A stretch of DNA of 5,360 nucleotides. Source: an uncultured Clostridia bacterium (GTDB lineage Bacteria > Bacillota > Clostridia > Christensenellales > Borkfalkiaceae). Position numbers and translations under genes: made by a program. Positions within the stretch are counted from its first letter, which is position 1. Every line of letters starts with the position of its first letter. The DNA lies in NCBI GenBank assembly GCA_944369635.1, contig CALVXL010000117.1, positions 1 through 5,360 on the forward strand, read 5' to 3'. The notes beneath the pieces are model-generated. The model was not told where the DNA came from, ran no database searches, and saw only the letters and a program-made list of their open reading frames with translations. Below are positions 1 to 5,360 of the stretch, in pieces.

Positions 1-553
1 CCCCCATGGCGAGCACCATCATGCCGAGCGGTACGAGAATAATATCGAGTTTTGTCTTACCCACATAGTGCGAAGCGATTTCAACGGTAAACATCGTAAC
101 CACGTAGCTGCCGATGGGGTTGCCGGGTGCGCCGAGCGTGAACGCAAACGTCCCGTCCATTATCGTGTTTGCAAACGCGCCTACAAATCCTGCGACCGCC
201 GCGGAAAACACGATGAGTTTGTTCTTTCCGAGCGCGTGCGCTATGCCTACGCCTATCCCCACGCCCATCAGCGACTTTGCAATATTCGCCAGAGCGAGCA
301 CCATTTTCGCAAAGGCGTTGTCGCCCAGCCAACCGCCGATCTGCGCAAGGATCGTTCCCGCGATAAGCGTGACGAAAAGGCCCTGCGCCATACCCGAAAA
401 CGCCGTGATAAAATAACGTTTCGGAAGCGTTCTGAAATAGTTTTTCACCGCTTCTTTCGCCTTATCGCACCTGCGGTTTTCCGCGTTCCCTTCATTTTCC
501 GCGCAATCTTCGGCGGAAGTCAGCTCTTTTTCGTCGCTTAAGTTTTCGTCCAT
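1..553 (-). CDS. PfoR-like PTS sugar transporter subunit IIC (PTS_EIIC_2), 3' end outside window
   Basis: Integral membrane protein, 184 residues visible, cut by the left window edge. I translated it from the ATG at 551-553. Residues about 1-45 are hydrophilic and acidic. From about 47 onward there are Gly/Ala-rich hydrophobic segments (roughly 48-72, 84-105, 112-132, 148-163 and 168-184). The segment RYFITAFSGMAQGLF (46-60), the NPIGSY motif (145-150) and the GKTKLDI stretch (165-171) resemble the PTS_EIIC_2 / PfoR family (COG3641, 'putative toxin regulator'). That family lacks the usual IIA/IIB domains and its substrate is mostly unknown. The start codon shares its A with the TGA of the upstream phosphoesterase (TGATG), so translation is probably coupled. 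The acidic N-terminal stretch is longer than I expect for the family; a GTG at 446-448 (residue 36) is an alternative start. Family assignment is from recall, without a search. Confidence 0.78.
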   Translation of the reverse strand, partial: MDENLSDEKELTSAEDCAENEGNAENRRCDKAKEAVKNYFRTLPKRYFITAFSGMAQGLFVTLIAGTILAQIGGWLGDNAFAKMVLALANIAKSLMGVGIGVGIAHALGKNKLIVFSAAVAGFVGAFANTIMDGTFAFTLGAPGNPIGSYVVTMFTVEIASHYVGKTKLDIILVPLGMMVLAMG

Positions 554-1251
554 CACAATATAATCTCCGTAAGTTTATTGTTCACCATATCGCACGAAGT
601 GAGATAATAGTCGATCCCGTTTTTTTTCACAAGCTTGTCGCCGCGCGATTCCTTTCCGTGCAAATGCCCGTACACCACCGCATCCACCTTGTTTTCTTCA
701 AACAGATCGGTGAACAGCGAGTTTTCCCTTCTCACGTTAAACGGCGGATAATGCACCAGCGCGATCAGCTTGTCCCCTTCCTCTCTCAGCTTTTTTGCAC
801 AGTGAAAGGACAGCTTCAGCCGCTCCGCTTCCCGCAGGAAGATCTTTTCGTCCGCCTCGTCAAAATCGGGCGAACCGGGCACGCACCAAGCGCGCGAACC
901 GCAAAACACTACGTTTCCGATCTTCATGGAATCGTTTTGAAGGGCATACATATTTTCGGGCAACGCGGCGCGAATTTTGCCGATCCCGTGCCACCAATAG
1001 TCGTGGTTGCCGCGTATCAAAATCTTTTTGCCTTTGAGCGGCGCGATGACGGATAAATCTTTCAAGGCGTTTTCCAGCGTCATTGCCCAGCTGATATCGC
1101 CGCAAACGAGCACGATATCGCCGTCCGCCACTTTATTTTCCCAATCTTTTACGATCTTATCCACGTAGCCAACCCAGTTTGAGCCGAATACATCCATCGG
1201 CTTTTCCCCCGTAGTAGACAGGTGAAGATCGCTGATCGCCCAGATTTTCAT
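553..1251 (-). CDS. Calcineurin-like metallophosphoesterase
   Basis: Cytoplasmic metal-dependent phosphoesterase, 232 residues, no signal peptide or membrane segment. The full set of dinuclear-metal motifs is present in order: DLH (D8, H10), GDISW (D52), GNHDYWW (N82, H83, D84), the His of VHYPP (H167) and GHLH (H196, H198). These are the metal-binding and catalytic positions of the calcineurin-like superfamily, so the enzyme should be active. The GDISW and GNHDYWW variants are those I recall from a Bacillota group usually annotated only as 'metallophosphoesterase'; the substrate is unknown. The ATG at 1249-1251 follows GGGAG with 5-base spacing, and a sigma-A-like promoter lies just upstream. 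It is the first gene of a unit with the PfoR-like membrane protein, whose start overlaps its stop. The context does not reveal the substrate. Confidence 0.93.
   Translation of the reverse strand: MKIWAISDLHLSTTGEKPMDVFGSNWVGYVDKIVKDWENKVADGDIVLVCGDISWAMTLENALKDLSVIAPLKGKKILIRGNHDYWWHGIGKIRAALPENMYALQNDSMKIGNVVFCGSRAWCVPGSPDFDEADEKIFLREAERLKLSFHCAKKLREEGDKLIALVHYPPFNVRRENSLFTDLFEENKVDAVVYGHLHGKESRGDKLVKKNGIDYYLTSCDMVNNKLTEIIL
565..568 (-). promoter_or_regulatory. Ribosome binding site for the PfoR-like gene, inside the phosphoesterase 3' end
   Basis: GGAG on the minus strand, 11 bases before the ATG at 551-553. It lies within the last codons of the phosphoesterase gene. Together with the TGATG stop/start overlap it supports this start and translational coupling, although the spacing is slightly long. 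Confidence 0.5.
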
Positions 1252-1277
1252 CGCCGCTCCCGCTTGAATTTTTATTT

Positions 1278-1307
1278 ATTTTACCATATTTTTCTTTGTT
1301 TTTGCAA
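1278..1307 (-). promoter_or_regulatory. Sigma-A-like promoter of the phosphoesterase / PfoR-like unit
   Basis: On the minus strand: -35 TTGCAA at 1302-1307, an 18-base spacer, -10 TAAAAT at 1278-1283. A TG one base before the -10 box makes it an extended -10. The surroundings are strongly AT-rich compared with the flanking genes, and the site lies 27 bases upstream of the start codon. It drives the phosphoesterase and presumably the coupled membrane gene. Confidence 0.6.
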
Positions 1308-1402
1308 GGGATTTGCCGCGGTTTAAAAAATTCCGCCCTGCAAAAAAAGCAAAGCGGCTCTCCTTCCTGTTCATCAATTTGTCCCATCATTTGTTTTTTG
1401 CA

Positions 1403-1432
1403 AAAAAAGACCGCCTTTCTGCGGTCTTTTTT
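1403..1432 (-). terminator. Intrinsic terminator after the Cys-rich gene
   Basis: Perfect hairpin: GACCGC (1409-1414) pairs with GCGGTC (1421-1426) around a 6-base loop. An A-run on one side and a T-run on the other extend the stem. Read on the minus strand, the stem is followed by a run of seven T (1408 down to 1402), as expected for the gene ending at 1485, about 50 bases upstream. The symmetric A/T flanks mean it could also stop plus-strand transcription, but I see no plus-strand gene. Confidence 0.88.
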
Positions 1433-1484
1433 CATGCGGCTTTGTATCTTCCAGCCGTAATAAATTGCGGCGCGGACGATATCG

Positions 1485-2117
1485 CTACTGCGGGAATACG
1501 GGGAGTTCGAAGAACCCTGCGCATACTTCCTGCGTGTATTCCTGGCACGGCGGGATTGCCGAATAGCCGTAAGACGGAATGAGCAGTTCCACTTCCATCA
1601 CGACTTTCAGAATGATCGTCACGCAAGCGTCGACGGTAAACTGATTGGTGTTCGTGTACGCGCCCTTGGTGGATACCAGCGAAACCACCGCTTCCACCGT
1701 GTAGGGCATGATGCTGGGCGACGGGATGTTCAGGATAACGTCCTGCGTGATGGTCACGTAAGAAGTCGCCGCGCCTTCCACGCCGTTCGCATCGGTATAC
1801 GCGACGGAAACCGGAATGGTGATATCCGCTTTCACTCTCGACGCTCTTTCGCGTTCGGCCAACGGTTCGACGACGAGATTGGAAATTTCGCCGACCGAAG
1901 TCGTGCTCTTGGCGCTGACAAAGGTGAGCGGATATGTAGGAGACTGCGGATTCAGGTTGGAGATGTTGAGAACAAGCCCCATTTCCTGCGTCTGACGCAT
2001 ACACGCGTCGAAAACTTTTTTTGCCTGTATGCAGACCTTTTCGCAAAGTCCGTTCAGCGGGTTGCCGTTAATGGGCCCCGGACATTTATCCGATTTGAAA
2101 TTGCAAAAAAACGACAT
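1485..2117 (-). CDS. Uncharacterised protein with Cys-rich ends and beta-rich core
   Basis: 210 residues, function not recognised. Eight cysteines cluster at the ends: C5, C12, C25, C29 and C39 at the N-terminus (including CEKVC at 25-29) and C165, C191 and C199 towards the C-terminus, the last two in PPCQEYTQEVC. Residues about 60-182 alternate polar and hydrophobic positions and are rich in V, I and T, suggesting beta strands (for example 94-110, 118-131 and 160-181). There is no signal peptide or clear membrane helix, so it is probably made in the cytoplasm. The start is well supported: AGGAGG (2124-2129) sits 6 bases before the ATG at 2115-2117. It stands alone between two terminators. 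I recall similar Cys-rich proteins from spore-forming Clostridia, and the upstream sequence could be a sporulation promoter, so a role in the spore envelope is possible but only inferred. It is a real gene by start signal, terminator and intact frame. Confidence 0.85.
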   Translation of the reverse strand: MSFFCNFKSDKCPGPINGNPLNGLCEKVCIQAKKVFDACMRQTQEMGLVLNISNLNPQSPTYPLTFVSAKSTTSVGEISNLVVEPLAERERASRVKADITIPVSVAYTDANGVEGAATSYVTITQDVILNIPSPSIMPYTVEAVVSLVSTKGAYTNTNQFTVDACVTIILKVVMEVELLIPSYGYSAIPPCQEYTQEVCAGFFELPVFPQ

Positions 2118-2145
2118 TGTTTTCCTCCTTTTCGTTTCTTAATTC

Positions 2146-2173
2146 AATATATGCTTTCACGTCGCTTTTATGC
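2146..2173 (-). promoter_or_regulatory. Possible sigma-E-like (sporulation) promoter of the Cys-rich gene
   Basis: On the minus strand: CATATATT (2146-2153) resembles the sigma-E -10 consensus CATACAnT. An upstream GCATAAA (2167-2173) at 13-base spacing weakly resembles the -35 ATA core. The -10 element lies 28 bases before the start codon. No good TTGACA-type -35 is found at 16-18 bases from any nearby -10 box. AT-rich DNA gives such matches by chance, hence the low confidence. Confidence 0.3.
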
Positions 2174-2186
2174 TACTTCGCTTTTA

Positions 2187-2223
2187 AAAGAAAGGCGGCG
2201 CAACCTGTGCGCCTCCTTTCTTT
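2187..2223 (-). terminator. Hairpin terminator after acpP
   Basis: Nearly perfect 16-pair stem: 2187-2195 pairs with 2215-2223 (9 pairs), then one mismatch (2196/2214), then GGCGCA (2197-2202) pairs with TGCGCC (2208-2213) around a 5-base loop. It begins 17 bases after the acpP stop. On the minus strand only a short T-run follows before the small palindrome CTTTTAAAAG (2181-2190), so the U-tract is weaker than at 1403-1432. Confidence 0.75.
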
Positions 2224-2240
2224 AACCGCCCTGAGCGGGA

Positions 2241-2474
2241 TTATTTTACGTATTTCGAGAGTACCGCCGCGATGTCGCCGACCGTCTTGATGTCCACGGT
2301 TTCTTCTTCGGGAATGGTGATGTTATACTCTTCTTCCAACGTCATCAGCATTTCCACGATGTCGAGCGAGTCCGCGCCGAGATCTTTTACGATCTCCTTT
2401 TCTTCCGTAACCTGTTCCACGGGAATCGCAAGCTGGCTTGCGATCATTTCCTTGATCTTATCTATATTCGCCAT
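2241..2474 (-). CDS. acpP: Acyl carrier protein
   Basis: 77-residue small acidic protein that carries the growing acyl chain of type II fatty acid synthesis on a 4'-phosphopantetheine arm. The attachment site is Ser36 in the hallmark motif DLGADSLD (31-38). Helix II following it (DIVEMLMTLEEEY) and the IPEEE segment (54-58) are typical, and the length matches the family. The start ATG at 2472-2474 has AAGGAG 6 bases upstream. It has its own strong promoter and a hairpin terminator, so it can be expressed alone. The usual neighbours fabD, fabG, fabF, plsX or rnc are absent; tex lies upstream and an unrelated Cys-rich gene downstream. Carriers of other pathways share the motif, but the overall sequence fits the fatty-acid ACP best. 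Confidence 0.95.
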   Translation of the reverse strand: MANIDKIKEMIASQLAIPVEQVTEEKEIVKDLGADSLDIVEMLMTLEEEYNITIPEEETVDIKTVGDIAAVLSKYVK

Positions 2475-2496
2475 AATTCTCTCCTTTTTTTATTAG

Positions 2497-2526
2497 ATTT
2501 TAATATAAATTCGCAGGATATGTCAA
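2497..2526 (-). promoter_or_regulatory. Sigma-A promoter of acpP, overlapping the tex stop codon
   Basis: On the minus strand: perfect -35 TTGACA at 2521-2526, an 18-base spacer, -10 TAAAAT at 2497-2502, 22 bases before the acpP start codon. The -35 box contains the tex stop codon (TGA at 2523-2525). No terminator separates tex from acpP, so read-through may add to this promoter. Confidence 0.8.
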
Positions 2527-4703
2527 GCGTTTTTCGCCTTTTTCTCCGCAGACGGCGATTTCATGGACAGCGCGATGCGGTTTCGCTTTTTATCGACGCC
2601 GATGACGCGCACTTTCACCACCTGCCCGACTTTCAGCACGTCGCTCGGATGGCGGATAAATTTATCCGTGATTTCGGAAATATGCACGAGCCCGTCCTGA
2701 TGCACGCCGAGATCGACGAAAACGCCGAAGTCCGCAACGTTGCGAACCGTTCCCGTAAGTTCCATGCCGACTTTCAAGTCGTCTATGCTCATGATATCCT
2801 CGCGCAGTACCGGCTTGGGAAGGCTGTCGCGGATATCGCGGCCGGGTTTCATCAGCTCCGAAACGATGTCGTTCATCGTGGGAATGCCCATCCCGCAGGC
2901 TTCTGCGACGGTTTTTTCTCCCCTTTCCTTAATGCGCTGCGGCAAATCCTTGATATTTCCCGCACGCACGTCGTCATCGGTATACCCGAAAAGCGAAAGA
3001 AGTTTTTCCGCATTGGCATACGATTCGGGGTGCACCGCGGTATTATCCAGAATATTATCGCCGTCGGTAATGCGCAAAAATCCCGCGCACTGCTCGAACG
3101 CCTTTTCGCCGAGTTTACTAACCTTTAATATTTCCTTTCTCGATCTGAACTTTCCGTTTTCATCGCGGTACTTGACGATGTTTTTCGCCGTACCCGCGTT
3201 AAGTCCCGCAACGTATTTCAAAAGCGATACGCTGGCGGTATTGAGATCCACACCAACGCTGTTCACGCAGTCTTCCAGCACGCCCTCGAGCACGCTGTCC
3301 AGCCGCGCTTCGGGCATATCGTGCTGATACTGCCCCACGCCGATGGACTTGGGATCGATTTTGATAAGCTCCGCAAGCGGATCTTGAAGCCTTCTGGCGA
3401 TGGAAACCGCGCTGCGTTCCGCAACGTCGTAATCGGGGAATTCCTCCGCGCCGAGTTTGGACGCCGAATAAACCGACGCGCCCGCTTCGCTGACGACGAT
3501 ATACGAAACCTTTTTATCGATTTCCTTGAGCGTTTCCGCCACGAAAATTTCCGATTCCTTGGAAGCCGTGCCGTTGCCGATGGAAATCACTTCGACGTTG
3601 AATTTATCGATGATCGCTTTGAGCGTCTTTTTGGACTCCTCTATTTTATTATGCGGCGGCGTGGGATAAATGACCGTTTTATAAAGCACCGTGCCCTGCT
3701 GGTTGACTACGGCGAGTTTGCAACCCGTTCTGTAAGCGGGATCGTAGCCGAGCACGATTTTGTTTTTCAGCGGCGGCTGCATGAGGAGCGGGCGCAAATT
3801 GACTTCGAACATCTTGATCGCCTGTTCGGACGCCATATCCGTGAGATATGCGCGCACTTCGCGTTCCATGGACGGGAAAATAAGGCGCTCGTAGCTGTCC
3901 GCCGCGGCTTCCTTGACGAGATACGTGGTGACAGAGCCCTCTTTGACGATGCTCGCTTCGCAGATACGGATCCCGAACGCTTTATCGAATTCGATCTTGA
4001 CTTTCAGACACTCTTCCGCCTCGCCGCGGTTGATGGCGAGCACACGGTGGCTTTTGATCTCCGCCACGGGTTCGGAATAATCCTTGTACATTTCGTACGT
4101 TTTGGCATTTTCCTTATCTTCGACGAGTTTCGTCGTGATATACGCCTGTTTCAAGAATATTTTACGCAGTTTTTTACGAAGTTCCGCATTGTCGGAAATC
4201 CGTTCGGCAATGATGTCTTTCGCCCCGTCGAGCGCGTCCTTTTCTGTAAGAACGCCCTTTTCTTCGTTGATAAAGGGCTTTGCAAGATCTTCCGCCGTCC
4301 CTTCGGTAACGTTTTGCGCCTGCACGATGTCGGCAAGCGGCTCCAACCCTTTGGCGAGCGCGACGGTTGCGCGCGTCTTTTTCTTCTGCTTATACGGGCG
4401 GTAAATATCTTCCACCTCGGTGAGCGTGTTGGCTTCCGCCAAAGCTTTTTCGATCTCTTCGGACATCTTGCCCTGTTCGGCAATGGAAGAACGCACTTCT
4501 TCCTTGCGCTTTTCCAGATTTCTCAGATACGTCAGCCTGTCCGCAAATTCACGTAAGATCTGATCGTCCAGATTTCCGTGCATCTCCTTTCTGTAACGGG
4601 CGATGAACGGAATGGTATTGCCGTCGTCGATGAGTTTGATGATGTTTGCCGTATAAGTGGGATTCAGTTTGAATTCCTGCGTCAATCTTTCGGATATTTC
4701 CAT
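2523..4703 (-). CDS. tex: Tex-family S1 RNA-binding protein
   Basis: 726-residue cytoplasmic nucleic-acid-binding protein of the Tex family, a relative of eukaryotic Spt6, linked to transcription and RNA metabolism. Domains in order: helical Tex N-terminal region (about 1-300, with the family motif GNTIPFIARYRKE at 28-40); YqgF/RNase H-like domain (about 315-440, with DPAYRTG at 321-327, GNGTASKE at 377-384 and SEAGASVYSAS at 405-415); helix-hairpin-helix region (about 483-545); S1 domain (about 641-715); and a short Lys/Ala tail. Length and order match full-length bacterial Tex, so it is intact. The ATG at 4701-4703 lacks a good ribosome binding site: the nearest GGAG lies 18 bases upstream, inside the preceding gene. 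That gene ends only 10 bases away, so translation is probably coupled to it. Most bacteria carry one Tex; its exact biochemical activity is unsettled. Confidence 0.96.
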   Translation of the reverse strand: MEISERLTQEFKLNPTYTANIIKLIDDGNTIPFIARYRKEMHGNLDDQILREFADRLTYLRNLEKRKEEVRSSIAEQGKMSEEIEKALAEANTLTEVEDIYRPYKQKKKTRATVALAKGLEPLADIVQAQNVTEGTAEDLAKPFINEEKGVLTEKDALDGAKDIIAERISDNAELRKKLRKIFLKQAYITTKLVEDKENAKTYEMYKDYSEPVAEIKSHRVLAINRGEAEECLKVKIEFDKAFGIRICEASIVKEGSVTTYLVKEAAADSYERLIFPSMEREVRAYLTDMASEQAIKMFEVNLRPLLMQPPLKNKIVLGYDPAYRTGCKLAVVNQQGTVLYKTVIYPTPPHNKIEESKKTLKAIIDKFNVEVISIGNGTASKESEIFVAETLKEIDKKVSYIVVSEAGASVYSASKLGAEEFPDYDVAERSAVSIARRLQDPLAELIKIDPKSIGVGQYQHDMPEARLDSVLEGVLEDCVNSVGVDLNTASVSLLKYVAGLNAGTAKNIVKYRDENGKFRSRKEILKVSKLGEKAFEQCAGFLRITDGDNILDNTAVHPESYANAEKLLSLFGYTDDDVRAGNIKDLPQRIKERGEKTVAEACGMGIPTMNDIVSELMKPGRDIRDSLPKPVLREDIMSIDDLKVGMELTGTVRNVADFGVFVDLGVHQDGLVHISEITDKFIRHPSDVLKVGQVVKVRVIGVDKKRNRIALSMKSPSAEKKAKNA

Positions 4704-4713
4704 AATGCTTTTT

Positions 4714-5360
4714 CTACTTTACTCCGTTTTTCCTGATATTGTCTTTTTCTTCGTCGCTCACCCTGAAACTTTCGAGGATTTTCCGTTTGGTTTTCGTTAA
4801 AACGTCCTCGTCCAGCGTGCAGCGCTGCAAATAGATTTTCGTTTCCTTATTCATCTTCACATAGCACACGCTTAAAAGCCATGCTATCGCCATATTTACG
4901 TAATATTCGCCTTTCTTTACCCGCTCGCACGTATCGAAAATGATTTCCGCCCAACGCGGCTCAATATAATAATCAAGGAGTAAAATCAATCCGAAACGGC
5001 GGTGAAATTCCCGTTCGTCTTTTATAAGACGGGCGATGACGGGCAGAAACTCTTCCGCATGCTTTTTCACCTGTTTGCAGGTGGCGGCAACGCAGTCGCA
5101 GACCGCCCAGTTATCTATTTTTTCCGCAAAGTCCTCTATTTCGCGGGAAAATACCGCAAAATCGCGTTTCCGATAACACAGAACAAATCCTTCGAGCATT
5201 TTTTCTTCGAAAGAATTTTTTTCGTGCGAAAAAAATTCCTCACCGAACACTATCGAGAAATTTTTAGCAAGATATCTAAGAACCAGGATCTTCACCCCGT
5301 AGATACTGTCTATTGACGGTGTGAGTCTTACATAGAAACATTGCAGCTTAACGGCGGCAA
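4714..5360 (-). CDS. AlkD-like DNA alkylation repair protein, 5' end outside window
   Basis: HEAT-like-repeat DNA glycosylase of the AlkD family, which removes alkylated bases (3-methyladenine, 7-methylguanine) without base flipping. The frame is open to the right edge, giving 214 residues plus stop. The GTG at 5293-5295 is a poor start because it falls inside the conserved N-terminal motif GVKILVLRYLAK, the counterpart of the family's GVRTPxLRxLAK. The preceding residues RLTPSIDSIY match the usual lead-in. Counting that GTG as residue 1, the motif NWAVCD carries W63 and D67, matching the W-x-x-x-D spacing of the W109/D113 pair in Bacillus cereus AlkD. W139 in MAIAWLLS may be the third aromatic. 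RRFGLILLLDYY (99-110) and ESFRVS (175-180) are also typical. Perhaps 10-25 residues are missing. It is followed by tex after 10 bases and is probably co-transcribed with it. Confidence 0.88.
   Translation of the reverse strand, partial: AAVKLQCFYVRLTPSIDSIYGVKILVLRYLAKNFSIVFGEEFFSHEKNSFEEKMLEGFVLCYRKRDFAVFSREIEDFAEKIDNWAVCDCVAATCKQVKKHAEEFLPVIARLIKDEREFHRRFGLILLLDYYIEPRWAEIIFDTCERVKKGEYYVNMAIAWLLSVCYVKMNKETKIYLQRCTLDEDVLTKTKRKILESFRVSDEEKDNIRKNGVK

Noticed and set aside
68..541. 157-codon plus-strand frame at the left edge
   Set aside because: Its translation is Arg/His-rich shadow sequence, while the minus strand encodes a coherent membrane protein with family motifs.
1394..1407. Palindrome TTTTTTGCAAAAAA beside the terminator
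   Set aside because: Simple juxtaposed A and T runs. The A-run is already part of the terminator's U-tract on the minus strand, and nothing suggests a separate site.
1157..1435. 92-codon minus-strand frame upstream of the phosphoesterase
   Set aside because: It begins within the terminator, runs through the promoter and into the phosphoesterase in another frame, and has low-complexity Lys-rich translation. It is not a gene.
1432..2046. 204-codon minus-strand frame overlapping the Cys-rich gene
   Set aside because: It is a shifted reading of the same region with an Arg/His/Ser-rich translation and no start signal. The 1485-2117 frame has a near-ideal AGGAGG site and ends before the terminator.
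2499..2509. AT-rich inverted repeat TTTA-TAT-TAAA over the acpP -10 box, as a possible operator for a fatty-acid regulator
   Set aside because: Only four bases per arm in very AT-rich DNA, partly forced by the -10 sequence. It does not match the FapR or FabT sites I know.
3321..4556. 411-codon plus-strand open frame antisense to tex
   Set aside because: It lies wholly inside tex, its translation is rich in Arg, Phe and His with no domain, and no ribosome binding site or promoter supports it. The tex frame explains the sequence fully.

Overview
The window looks like chromosomal DNA from a spore-forming or spore-lineage member of the Bacillota, most likely class Clostridia. Supporting signs are the strong GGAGG-type ribosome binding sites, AT-rich sigma-A-like promoters in otherwise moderate-GC DNA, a PfoR/PTS_EIIC_2-type membrane protein, a short AlkD-type glycosylase, and a Cys-rich small protein of a type I associate with Clostridia. 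The assignment rests on protein character only, with no search behind it. All six genes lie on the minus strand, so transcription runs from high to low coordinates.

In transcription order: (1) the 3' part of an AlkD-like DNA alkylation repair gene (4714-5360), whose start lies beyond the right edge; (2) tex, an S1-domain RNA-binding protein of 726 residues (2523-4703), only 10 bases downstream; (3) acpP, acyl carrier protein (2241-2474), with its own TTGACA / TAAAAT promoter whose -35 box overlaps the tex stop codon, and a hairpin terminator behind it; (4) a 210-residue uncharacterised protein with Cys-rich ends and a beta-rich core (1485-2117), expressed from a possible sporulation-type promoter and closed by a clear intrinsic terminator; (5) a calcineurin-like metallophosphoesterase (553-1251) with its own promoter; (6) a PfoR-like PTS_EIIC_2 membrane protein (1-553, cut by the left edge), whose start overlaps the phosphoesterase stop as TGATG.

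This gives three or four transcription units: alkD-like-tex (perhaps reading through into acpP), acpP, the Cys-rich gene, and phosphoesterase-PfoR-like. Most of it is ordinary housekeeping content. I see no RNA genes, CRISPR array, mobile element or phage signature. The least explained items are the Cys-rich protein with its sigma-E-like upstream sequence, and the tight coupling of a phosphoesterase to a PfoR-like transporter. I did not find convincing evidence for a new multi-gene system.
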